Source of the DNA: an uncultured Desulfosoma sp. | GTDB lineage: Bacteria > Desulfobacterota > Syntrophobacteria > Syntrophobacterales > DSM-9756 | Length of the DNA stretch: 64,000 nt | Direction of reading: 5' to 3' | NCBI GenBank assembly: GCA_937960435.1 | Contig: CALGPN010000025.1 | Location: 106,028-170,027 of the forward strand | Shown here: positions 24,154 through 32,791 of the stretch, piece by piece | How positions within the stretch are numbered: the stretch's first letter is position 1 | How the letters are laid out: every line of letters starts with the position of its first letter | Notes under the pieces: model-generated | The model's database searches: none | Seen by the model: only the letters and a program-made list of their open reading frames with translations | What the model was told of the DNA's origin: nothing | Position numbers and translations under genes: made by a program

Positions 24154-27100
24154 ATGTTTCCGGTGACCTTTGACCGACAAGTGCTCGAAGGATTGCCTTA
24201 CCCTGAAGACGAAGGCATCGTTCGGCTCATCGGCGTCTTGAAAACCATCCTGGAAGGGCGTGTTCTTCCTCATTTCCGAACACGACGGGGGACGGACCCT
24301 CGGCACAGTGCCCTGGTCCTGGACCGCACCCGCATTGAACGCCTGGAAGACGACCAACGCGTGATCGCCCCATTGAGTCTTCTCTTACGGAGGGAGGATC
24401 ACTGGGTCATCGCCGTGCATGAAAGGCTGTTCGACTACCTGCTTTTCGTGCTGCCGACCGATTCCAAGGGTCTCGTCACGGAGGGCACCGACGAGGAACG
24501 ACGGGCTCTCGCCTTTGCGGAGTTTTTGCTCAGGCACCAAATGGAACACCTTCTGTATCCCAAAACCAGCGAATCCTCGGTCATCGAAGCCGACGTGGCT
24601 TTCGCCCTGGAAAAAGCGGAAGACGATCCCACGTTTTATCGCCTGCTGCTCCACATCCTGGGCGATGAAATGGTGGGGATCAAGGGGGCGGATTATTTGA
24701 GCCTTTTCGACGCCGCGGCCAAAGGAGCCCCGACGGAATCGGTGGTGTACCGGATGGTCCTGAGAGCCTGTTCGTGGTTGGCCGACCTCGGCGAAGACCT
24801 TTTCGCCCAGGTGCTCATCGGCTTGGATACCGACTGCCGAGTCCAGGCCTTAGGCGAATGCTGGAACCGCAGCCGCCAGACCCTTTTATCCCTGGTGCAG
24901 CGCACGGCTTTTTTACAAAGACTTTTTTACGGTTTCGACCAAATCTTCACCGCAGATCCCGCCAATGCCCCGAAAACGCTTATGGCCTTCCGAGACCGTT
25001 GGGGCCTTTGGGGTGTTTTCCATGAGTTGGGCGTCCCTCAAGAAGAGGTGGAACGCAAGGACGACGACGCCCTTTTTGGGCTTTTCGCCACACATTGCAA
25101 AATGTTCTTGCAAAAACCCGGCTTGGCCCCCAAAGCGCCGCCGCCGAAGCCCCCCGAGCCGCCCAAGCCCACGGTGGGCGTCAAGAGTCTCAAGGACCGC
25201 ATCGAAGAGGCCAAAACCGATCCCTCCACCCCACCTCAGGTCATCGAGATCATCGAAAAGAACAAAACCCTGGCCGTGGGACACAGCGGCGCCAAGTACA
25301 GCGAACTCATCGAAACCCTTTTGGCCATCCCATGGAAAAAACTCAGGCCCATTCGAGTGAGCGTGAAGGATTTCGAAAACGGGCTTCATCGGACTCATTA
25401 CGGATTGGATCGGCCGAAAGAAATCATCTGCGATTTCTTTACGAACCTCATCCGCCGATATCGCCGGTTCGACCCGTCCCGATCCGAGAGCTGGGAACGC
25501 ACCGGTAGTGCCTTCCTTTTCGTGGGCCCTCCTGGTGTGGGAAAGACGTCTTTCGCCATATCCATTGCGCAGAATTTGGGTATCCCTTACCACAAGATCT
25601 CTTTGGGGGGCATGCGCGACGAATCGGATCTTCGAGGCCATGGGTTCACCTACGAAGGGTCCAAACCGGGAGCCATCGTTCAGGGCCTGATCAAGATGGG
25701 CTGCATGAACGGAATGTTCATCCTGGACGAAGCCGACAAGACCGAAAAGTTCGCCATCGCCACCTTGCTGGAAATTCTGGATCCGGAACAAAATCACTTG
25801 TTTCATGACAAATACACCCAGACCACGGTGGATATCGATCTGAGCAACTGCCATTTCATCCTGACGGCCAACACCTTGGAAACGGTCCCGCCTGCGGTGG
25901 CGAACCGTTGCGAAATCGTTTTTCTGGACCGGTACAGTGTGGAAGAGAAAGTGGCCATCGCCCGGTATCACCTCATTGGACGATTGAGATCCCGCTACGA
26001 TATCCGGGAAACGGACATCGCCTTTTCGCCCGAAGAGGAAGAGGAGCTGCTGCGCCATCTGGTTCGCGAATACACCTATGAAGCCGGCGTACGGGATTTG
26101 GAACGCATCCTGCGCACACTCTTTTTCCGCATTCAAAGGAAAGAATTGGCCGAAGGCGCGCCGAGGCCCGTGTGGATCACCCGTCAAAAAATCAAGGAGT
26201 ACCTCGATGCGCCCATTCGGCCGTGGAAAATCAGCGAAGAGGACCGCGTGGGCGAAATCCTCGCATTGGGCGTCAATGTGGAATTGGGGGTCGGCTCGGT
26301 CATCCCCATCCAGGCGACCCCCATCCGCTTCGGCGCCGACGTGCCCCTGGAAAGCCCCGCAGGCTACATGAGTCTCGTCCATGCCACGGGAAACATCCAG
26401 AAGGTCATGGACGAAAGCCGAAAAGTGGCCATGACAGGCATCCTCCAGTGCGCCGAAGCGCTCCAGATCGACGCCCGCCACGTCTCGTCCCCCATTCACC
26501 TCCACTTCATGGGCGCATCGACGCCCAAGGACGGCCCTTCCGCGGGGGGCGCCATCGCTTTGGCGCTGGCCTCCGCTTTGTCTCAGAAGCCCATCCGCAG
26601 GGATGTGGCCATGACGGGAGAAATCGACACCCGCGGGCGGATCACGGCCGTAGGCGGTATCGCCATCAAGTTGGAAGCCGCCGCCGATGCCGGCTGCACC
26701 ACATGCATCGTGCCGAAGCAAAATCTGCGCGGGGAAGACAGCATCGAGCGCCTACCCCAAGCTCTGAAAAAAGAACTTCAGATCCTCACCTTCGAGGAAT
26801 GGGCCGTGCCCCATAAGCCGTTCGATTACCACCGCCACATTCTCCAGGTGGTCGCCGTGGACCATGTGATCCAGGCGGCGGAAGTGGCTTTTATCGAAAA
26901 GGACGATCTGGAAGGCATCGCCCAATGCCTTGTGCCCGACGCCCAAAGAGTCCGCACCGCTCTTGAAAAGACCGAAGCACACGGCGGCTTTGGGCTGACC
27001 GTGCTCATCATCAAGGATCCCTCGGAACTTCCCGTTGACGCCCTCCGCGCTATGACTCGAGACATCGGCCTGAAAACGGCCGTCCTATGCGCGACGCCGT

Positions 27101-27603
27101 GCACCGAAGAGACACAGCAGCGACTGAAACAATCCTTGGGGTCCATGCCCGTATTTTCCATGGACCCGAATCGAGAAAAGCTCACAGACGTTCTGCCCGC
27201 CTTCGTAGAAAAGGTCCAGCAGGCGGGTCCGTATGGCGACATAGCCGTTGTGGCGCCGTTTTTCCTGCTGGTTCAGGACGGTATTTTGGAAGAAGCGTCC
27301 CGGAAAAGCCTTCCCTTTAAAAACATGCGGTTTCTGGCCAACAATTTCTGCGTGCAAAACGCCAAGATCAAAGCGTGCAAGCCGATCTTGAACGCCACCA
27401 TGAGTTATCTCGCCCATGTGCCCGAAAGCCTTCTCGAACGATCCCCTTTTCTTGATCGGGTGCGGGGGGTTTGGACGGTGGATCTTTGTTTTATTCCGGA
27501 AAAATATCGATTGGATATTCGCCGCGCGCAAGCGCTGCTCAACCGGGCCCTCGGGGCATGGCTCGAGATGCTGGTGCCCGGGGCGATGCCGCCAGCCGAT
27601 TGA
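24154..27603 (+). CDS. large Lon-type AAA+ protease with non-Lon N-terminal and C-terminal regions
   Basis: Protein of 1149 residues. Residues 1-350 lack the Lon N-terminal substrate domain and are unrecognised. About 360-700 form the Lon AAA+ module (Walker A GPPGVGKT at 458-465; Walker B LDEAD, Asp525-Glu526; GGMRDESDLRGHGFTYEGS split over two blocks). About 715-900 form the S16 protease with catalytic Ser796 (KDGPSAGGA) and Lys839 (GGIAIKLEAA), 43 residues apart as in E. coli Lon. A further 240 residues have no recognised domain. AAGGAGG precedes the start. It ends the FAD-kinase-Usp operon; substrate and trigger are unknown. Confidence 0.85.
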   Translation: MFPVTFDRQVLEGLPYPEDEGIVRLIGVLKTILEGRVLPHFRTRRGTDPRHSALVLDRTRIERLEDDQRVIAPLSLLLRREDHWVIAVHERLFDYLLFVLPTDSKGLVTEGTDEERRALAFAEFLLRHQMEHLLYPKTSESSVIEADVAFALEKAEDDPTFYRLLLHILGDEMVGIKGADYLSLFDAAAKGAPTESVVYRMVLRACSWLADLGEDLFAQVLIGLDTDCRVQALGECWNRSRQTLLSLVQRTAFLQRLFYGFDQIFTADPANAPKTLMAFRDRWGLWGVFHELGVPQEEVERKDDDALFGLFATHCKMFLQKPGLAPKAPPPKPPEPPKPTVGVKSLKDRIEEAKTDPSTPPQVIEIIEKNKTLAVGHSGAKYSELIETLLAIPWKKLRPIRVSVKDFENGLHRTHYGLDRPKEIICDFFTNLIRRYRRFDPSRSESWERTGSAFLFVGPPGVGKTSFAISIAQNLGIPYHKISLGGMRDESDLRGHGFTYEGSKPGAIVQGLIKMGCMNGMFILDEADKTEKFAIATLLEILDPEQNHLFHDKYTQTTVDIDLSNCHFILTANTLETVPPAVANRCEIVFLDRYSVEEKVAIARYHLIGRLRSRYDIRETDIAFSPEEEEELLRHLVREYTYEAGVRDLERILRTLFFRIQRKELAEGAPRPVWITRQKIKEYLDAPIRPWKISEEDRVGEILALGVNVELGVGSVIPIQATPIRFGADVPLESPAGYMSLVHATGNIQKVMDESRKVAMTGILQCAEALQIDARHVSSPIHLHFMGASTPKDGPSAGGAIALALASALSQKPIRRDVAMTGEIDTRGRITAVGGIAIKLEAAADAGCTTCIVPKQNLRGEDSIERLPQALKKELQILTFEEWAVPHKPFDYHRHILQVVAVDHVIQAAEVAFIEKDDLEGIAQCLVPDAQRVRTALEKTEAHGGFGLTVLIIKDPSELPVDALRAMTRDIGLKTAVLCATPCTEETQQRLKQSLGSMPVFSMDPNREKLTDVLPAFVEKVQQAGPYGDIAVVAPFFLLVQDGILEEASRKSLPFKNMRFLANNFCVQNAKIKACKPILNATMSYLAHVPESLLERSPFLDRVRGVWTVDLCFIPEKYRLDIRRAQALLNRALGAWLEMLVPGAMPPAD

Positions 27604-27709
27604 CACGGGCCGACGCCGCGCCTTAGAATTCAGCGTCGGCGCTGTGCTCACCCATCTTCGTCCCGAACGCATCGACGCACAACCTTTAACCCGACGGGGA
27701 CCTGAAGCC

Positions 27710-28753
27710 ATGGCGGAAGAATCGCGCTATCGAGACGCCGGAGTCGACTTGGAGAAAGCCAACACGCTGGTTTCCCGAATTCGCCCTTTGGTGCAGACCA
27801 CTTTTCACGCCAATGTGATCACCGACATCGGGGGATTCGGCGGTCTTTACAGCGTGGACTGCACCCACATGAAAAACCCCGTGCTGGTCTCTTCCACAGA
27901 CGGGGTAGGGACCAAGCTCAAGGTGGCCGTCTGGGCGGACAAACATGACACCGTGGGAATCGATCTTGTGGCCATGTGTGTCAACGATATCGTGGTGCAA
28001 GGGGCCCGCCCTCTGTTTTTCCTGGACTATCTGGCCATGGGATCCATCGACCTCGACCGTGTGGAAGCCATCATTCGAGGCATCGTCGAAGGGTGCAAAC
28101 AGGCCAATTGTTCTCTGATCGGTGGGGAAACGGCGGAGATGCCGGGTTTTTATCACCAGCAGGAATATGACATGGCCGGGTTCGCTGTCGGCATCGTGGA
28201 CAATCCCGACATCATCGACGGGTCCACCATACGGGTGGGCCATCAGATCATTGGGTTGGCCTCCAGCGGCCTCCATGCCAACGGATACAGTCTGGTGCGC
28301 CGGATCGTGTTCGAGGAGCTGCGTTTACGTCCGGACAGCTATCTGCAGGAGTGCGGCCGCACGGCCGCGGAAGAACTCTTGGAACCGACGCGGATTTACG
28401 TGGACCCTGTATTGCGGATCATCCGCCAATTTGAGGTCGCCGGTATGGCGCACATTACCGGGGGAGGATTCCCGGACAACGTGTCGCGGATCCTGCCGAA
28501 ACAATGCCAGGCCGTGATCGACCGGTCCGCATGGGAGATGCCGCCCGTCTTCCGGTTCCTCAAAGAGGCGGGTCACGTGTCGGAAGACGAAATGTACCGC
28601 GTGTTCAACTGCGGCATCGGCTATGTCATGGTCGTGGCCGCCGCGGATTCGGACGAAATTCTGGGCCGCTTGGCGGCCATGGGCTACAAGGCCTATCGCA
28701 TCGGGGAAATCGTGGCCCGCGGTGCCAACGCCCCTCCGGTGCGCTTGCTTTAG
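27710..28753 (+). CDS. purM: phosphoribosylformylglycinamidine cyclo-ligase
   Basis: AIR synthetase of 347 residues, purine biosynthesis step 5, cytoplasmic. Motifs: YRDAGVDLEKAN, STDGVGTKLKVA, GIDLVAMCVNDIVVQGARPLFF, IGGETAEMPGFY, GLASSGLHANGYSLVR and HITGGGFPDNVSRILP. The ATG at 27710 gives the family's normal start; the frame is open further upstream but that stretch is the tail of the Lon-type gene. Only a weak GGGGA lies upstream. Length is normal. The gene is not in a visible pur operon. Confidence 0.96.
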   Translation: MAEESRYRDAGVDLEKANTLVSRIRPLVQTTFHANVITDIGGFGGLYSVDCTHMKNPVLVSSTDGVGTKLKVAVWADKHDTVGIDLVAMCVNDIVVQGARPLFFLDYLAMGSIDLDRVEAIIRGIVEGCKQANCSLIGGETAEMPGFYHQQEYDMAGFAVGIVDNPDIIDGSTIRVGHQIIGLASSGLHANGYSLVRRIVFEELRLRPDSYLQECGRTAAEELLEPTRIYVDPVLRIIRQFEVAGMAHITGGGFPDNVSRILPKQCQAVIDRSAWEMPPVFRFLKEAGHVSEDEMYRVFNCGIGYVMVVAAADSDEILGRLAAMGYKAYRIGEIVARGANAPPVRLL

Positions 28754-28808
28754 GCCTCTCCAAGGCCACCGAAAGCCCATGAAGCCGGCCCGCTCCGGCC
28801 CACGAACC

Positions 28809-28839
28809 GTAGGTTGGGGTGAGCGCAGCGAACCCCAAC
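28809..28839. repeat. intergenic repeat A, single copy
   Basis: One copy of repeat A (GTAGGTTGGGGTGAGCG at the left, GAACCCCAAC at the right) in the 150-base gap between purM and the MoxR gene, carrying the GCAGCG variant. No family-B copy accompanies it. Confidence 0.85.
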
Positions 28840-28904
28840 AATTTTCGTCCCCACCGCGCCCAAACACGCGCGGAGCCTCTTGACCTCGAAGAAAGCTCGT
28901 CGCC

Positions 28905-29903
28905 GTGCCCAAACTTCCCCACCCTGCATCGGAGCCGGCCCCAGGCCGAACCCTTTTTCCCCATGAAGACATGGAACAGGCCCACGCGGCCATCGGCCGG
29001 GCGACCGCCGTTTTGGGACGCTACCTCCACGGCAAGGAAAAGCCCTTGCGGCTGGCTTTCATCTGCTTCTTTTCGCGCGGCCATTTGCTCATCGAAGATC
29101 TTCCCGGTCTGGGCAAAACGACCCTCGCCGTCGGCATCGCCAAGGTGCTCGGCCTTTCTTTCGGCCGCATCCAGTGCACCAGCGACCTTTTGCCCACGGA
29201 CATCACCGGACTTTCCATCTTCAACAAGAGCGCGGGCGTTTTCGAGTTTCATCCAGGCCCCATCTTCCACAACATCATTCTGGTGGACGAAATCAATCGG
29301 GCGACCCCCAAGACCCAAAGCGCCCTTTTGGAAGCCATGGGCGAAAAACAGGTCACCCTTGAAGGGCGGACCATGCACCTCCCCAAACCCTTCTTCGTCA
29401 TCGCCACTCAAAACCCGGCGGAACAATTCGGCACCTTCCCGCTCCCCGAATCCCAAATGGACCGGTTCATGATGCGGATCCGCATCGGGTATCCCAGTCG
29501 GGAAGCGGAACTGGAAATCCTTCGGGGGGGGAGCAAACGCCGTGAACTCTACAGCTTGGAGCCCGTCGTAGACCAGGAAACGGTGCTCAAAATCCAGAGT
29601 TTCATTCGAGAACGGGTGATCACCTCTGAACCCATTTTGGACTACATGATGCGAATCATCGAGGAAACCCGTCGCTGCGAGTACCTGACGGCGGGGCTTT
29701 CGACGCGAGGTTCTCTGGCCTTGCTGCACACTTCGCGTGCCCACGCCTTCATGGAAGGCCGCGATTACGTCATCCCGGAAGACGTCAAGGCCGTCGCGCC
29801 TTACGTCATTCCCCACCGGGTCTTTTTCCGGGACGAATACACTTCCGCGGACAAGAAGGAGATCGTCCGATCGATACTGGAAAAAATACCCGTCCCCGCG
29901 TGA
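28905..29903 (+). CDS. MoxR-type AAA+ ATPase
   Basis: Protein of 332 residues with Walker A GLGKTTLA, LVDEINRATPKTQSALLEAM (Walker B plus sensor), and FFVIATQNPAEQFGTFPLPE (sensor 1 and arginine region), typical of MoxR chaperone ATPases. I use the GTG at 28905; ATG 28971 (MEQAHAAIGR) is an alternative. It is the first gene of the common MoxR, DUF58, transglutaminase arrangement, and its stop overlaps the next start (GTGA). MoxR proteins usually activate VWA partner proteins, but none is seen here. Confidence 0.88.
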   Translation: MPKLPHPASEPAPGRTLFPHEDMEQAHAAIGRATAVLGRYLHGKEKPLRLAFICFFSRGHLLIEDLPGLGKTTLAVGIAKVLGLSFGRIQCTSDLLPTDITGLSIFNKSAGVFEFHPGPIFHNIILVDEINRATPKTQSALLEAMGEKQVTLEGRTMHLPKPFFVIATQNPAEQFGTFPLPESQMDRFMMRIRIGYPSREAELEILRGGSKRRELYSLEPVVDQETVLKIQSFIRERVITSEPILDYMMRIIEETRRCEYLTAGLSTRGSLALLHTSRAHAFMEGRDYVIPEDVKAVAPYVIPHRVFFRDEYTSADKKEIVRSILEKIPVPA

Positions 29904-30775
29904 TCCGCATCACGCGATCCGGCTGGATTTACGTGGTGCTGACCATTGCGGTGGGTTTCGCCGCCGTAAATACGGCTAACAATCTCATTTATGTTATCAC
30001 CTCCACACTGCTCGGTTTCATGCTCATTTCCGGCATTGCAGGAAAAGCCAATCTGGAAGCCGTGCAGGTCACAGTCTCCCTGCCCGATGAAATCTACGCC
30101 GAAAGCCCGACCCCCGTGGTCGTGCGTGTGCGGAACCGGCGACGGTTCCTTCCCGCATTTCTCGTTACGGTGCAGGTCGGCTCGGAGCGGGTCTTTATTC
30201 ATCACCTGGATCGCGCCGGTGAAGACAGCCGGACGATCCCGATCCGTTTCGCCCGGCGAGGCCTCAGCCCTCCGATCCCGATATGGGTCGCCTCCCCATT
30301 TCCGTTCGGCTTTTTCGTCCGAGTGCGCTTCCTGGACTCCATCCCCCCCGCGCTCGTTTACCCCAAACTCACACCCTGTCCCCTGCCCGCCCTGCCTCCT
30401 CGAGAGGCCGTGAAAGGCGAAGACAAAACGTCCGAACACCACGCAGGGGACGATCACGATTTACGCAGCATCCGAGAATATCAACCGGGCGACCCGCTCA
30501 AAAAAATCCACTGGAAGTCCTCGGCCCGAACAGGACGCTGGCTGACCAAGGAATTTTCAGTGGCAGCGCGAACCACCGTCGTGGTGGACCTGAATCACAT
30601 GCGCGGCGTCCCTATGGAGAAAGCTCTCTCCTGCGCGGCTTTCATCATCAGCGCTGCCATTCGTCAAGGAACGGCCGTTGCTCTTGTGGCAGGAGACCGG
30701 CGTTACGAACCGGGGTCTTCCCTGCGGCACAAAAGAAAGCTTCTGGAGGTCTTGGCCCTTTACGGTGAAAACTAG
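29900..30775 (+). CDS. DUF58 domain protein
   Basis: Protein of 291 residues. The N-terminal 45 residues form two hydrophobic helices (WIYVVLTIAVGFAAVNTANN and TSTLLGFMLISGIAG), followed by a beta-rich periplasmic-like region and the DUF58 signature IREYQPGDPLKKIHWKSSARTG near residues 195-215 (split by me into blocks IREYQPGDPL and KIHWKSSARTG). The GTG start overlaps the MoxR stop. Function is not established in this family; association with MoxR and transglutaminase genes is widespread. Confidence 0.85.
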   Translation: MIRITRSGWIYVVLTIAVGFAAVNTANNLIYVITSTLLGFMLISGIAGKANLEAVQVTVSLPDEIYAESPTPVVVRVRNRRRFLPAFLVTVQVGSERVFIHHLDRAGEDSRTIPIRFARRGLSPPIPIWVASPFPFGFFVRVRFLDSIPPALVYPKLTPCPLPALPPREAVKGEDKTSEHHAGDDHDLRSIREYQPGDPLKKIHWKSSARTGRWLTKEFSVAARTTVVVDLNHMRGVPMEKALSCAAFIISAAIRQGTAVALVAGDRRYEPGSSLRHKRKLLEVLALYGEN

Positions 30776-32675
30776 AACCGCTCTTTTAGGTGTCACCTAT
30801 CTTTCCGCTGCGTTGAGCTACGGCGCCGTGTTTTCTTTTGTTCATCCGGGCGCCCACGCAACCTTTTGGGCTCTGGCCGTGCTGTCCGCCGTCCGTCACT
30901 TTATGCGGTCCTTTTTCGTCTCTCGGCATCTTCTCAACGGGCTTGCCGTTGCCGTGACGATCCTTTCCCTGTCACGAATCCGATCCGATCTTCTCTTGGA
31001 ACCCATCATGGACGGTGTGCTCGTGCTCTTGGGCATCAAACTCTTGGAAGCCCGTCTGGGGCGGGACTACCTCCAAGTGTATCTCTTGTGTCTCTTTTTG
31101 CTCTTAGGCCTCGGGCTCCTGTCCCTAAGCATTTCCTTTCTTCTTTACTTGGGGCCCCTGGCCTTTCTCCTGACTTTGTCCCTTCTTCTTCTCACCGTAG
31201 AAGCCGAAGCCCCTGAAGGGCAACTGCCCCGCAAGGCTTTTCCTCAACTGGCTTTCATGGCCGGCGTTATGGGGGGACTCACCGTTCCCGTGGCTTTGAT
31301 CCTTTTCGTCATCCTTCCAAGAACCAACTTCCCGTTGTTGAATCTTCTGTCAGCTTTCGGGAAAGGCGGCGTCGGGCGGACCGGCTTTTCGGAAACGGTC
31401 CGTCTCGGCGAAGTGACGGCCATTCAGGAAGACGCCGCAGTGGTTTTCCGAGCTCAGACGGATCCCCTCGCCGAAAAGGATCTCTACTGGCGAGGTCTCG
31501 TCTTCGACCGTTTTGACGGCGCCACATGGAGCCCCTCACGCCACGTCGACTGGGCCCCGTTCCAGCCTCTGCAGACCGGCGACGTGCGGCAGATCATCTT
31601 CATGGAACCCTTCGGCATGGACGTGTTATTCGGTTTGGACCGGCCCGTTTTTATCGATGAAATCCCGGTGCGGGGGACGAAAGACGGAACATTTCGTGTG
31701 GTTTCCCCTCTCTTCAAAAAAACGCGCTACGTCGTGTGGTCGCGGCGGCCTACGCCTTATGTGGACGAAGAGCCTCCGGGACCCGAATTGTTGCACCTGC
31801 CGCGTGATTTATCCCGTGGCCTTTCGGAATTTGCTCGCCAATGGGCCGGCATTCCCTCGCCGGCGGACCGGGTCCGCGCCATCACGGGGTTCCTCCAGTC
31901 CTCATCGTTTCACTACGCCTTGGAAAATCTGCCATCCAGTTTAGAGGAATTTTTACTCGAAGACCGGAGAGGAAACTGCGAGTATTTCGCCTCGGCCCTG
32001 GCCGTCCTGGCGCGCCTTTCGGGCGTCCCCGCCCGATTGGTGGGAGGCTACCGCGGAGGGTATTACAACCAGGCGGGGGGGTACTACCTGGTCCTGCAAA
32101 AACATGCCCACGTTTGGACGGAAATCTATGTGGACGGAATCGGTTGGGTGCGCATGGATCCCACTCCGACAGCGGCCTTAACACCCGCGGAGCGTTATGC
32201 CCGAACTCTGCTCGCCCGATGGCGAGTTCTCGTGGATACGCTCAACTACTATTGGTTCCGCACCGTTGTGGACTACGATGTGGAAAAGCAGCTCGGTTTG
32301 GTGCGACGGGCCCAGGCTTTGGCGTCCTCTTTGTCTCACAGGCCCAAAGCTCTATCCAAGGAGACTCTGCGCACGGCGGTTGCAGTCGGAATCGGCGCCG
32401 CCATCCTCATCGGTTTTGGTCTTGCCGGGCTCCCGTGGACGAGAGGCGATCCGGCGCAACGATTTCGCAAGGCCTACGCCCGCCGTCTCCAACGCTACGG
32501 TTATCACCTCAAGGATTGGGAAGGGGTGGAAGAATCGGCTCGATCCCTCAAGGACCCGGTCGTTCGGGAACGCGCTCTCCACTTTGCCCGAGCTTTTCAT
32601 CAAGCTGTGTACCGGAATGAAGACCTGGGTCCCGAAACGCGACGTGCGCTTAAAGAGCGACTTCGACGTTTATAA
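30765..32675 (+). CDS. membrane transglutaminase-like protein (TgpA type)
   Basis: Protein of 636 residues with at least five N-terminal hydrophobic segments (about residues 10-175), a periplasmic transglutaminase core (about 350-480) and a further membrane helix near 550. The catalytic triad is complete: Cys405 (RGNCEYFA), His449 (HVWTE) and Asp465 (RMDPTP). The C-terminal cytoplasmic tail ends in an AGPTL-like helical region. The GTG at 30765 overlaps the DUF58 stop by 11 bases; the longer frame upstream is not homologous. Homologues link or crosslink proteins at the envelope; substrate unknown. Confidence 0.85.
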   Translation: MKTRTALLGVTYLSAALSYGAVFSFVHPGAHATFWALAVLSAVRHFMRSFFVSRHLLNGLAVAVTILSLSRIRSDLLLEPIMDGVLVLLGIKLLEARLGRDYLQVYLLCLFLLLGLGLLSLSISFLLYLGPLAFLLTLSLLLLTVEAEAPEGQLPRKAFPQLAFMAGVMGGLTVPVALILFVILPRTNFPLLNLLSAFGKGGVGRTGFSETVRLGEVTAIQEDAAVVFRAQTDPLAEKDLYWRGLVFDRFDGATWSPSRHVDWAPFQPLQTGDVRQIIFMEPFGMDVLFGLDRPVFIDEIPVRGTKDGTFRVVSPLFKKTRYVVWSRRPTPYVDEEPPGPELLHLPRDLSRGLSEFARQWAGIPSPADRVRAITGFLQSSSFHYALENLPSSLEEFLLEDRRGNCEYFASALAVLARLSGVPARLVGGYRGGYYNQAGGYYLVLQKHAHVWTEIYVDGIGWVRMDPTPTAALTPAERYARTLLARWRVLVDTLNYYWFRTVVDYDVEKQLGLVRRAQALASSLSHRPKALSKETLRTAVAVGIGAAILIGFGLAGLPWTRGDPAQRFRKAYARRLQRYGYHLKDWEGVEESARSLKDPVVRERALHFARAFHQAVYRNEDLGPETRRALKERLRRL

Positions 32676-32791
32676 GACCCTGAACCGAGGATCGCATGCC
32701 GGGTCGGGCTGGATCCATGGAGCCGGGACTTGCGGGCGTATTGCGCGCGGACGTTCCCGCCGTCCCCGCGTGGTATAAGACCCTGTGCAAA

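Noticed and set aside
24913..26721. 602-codon minus-strand frame opposite the Lon-type gene
   Set aside because: It mirrors the codon bias of the genuine Lon gene on the other strand (Walker, Ser-Lys motifs), and itself has no recognisable domain.
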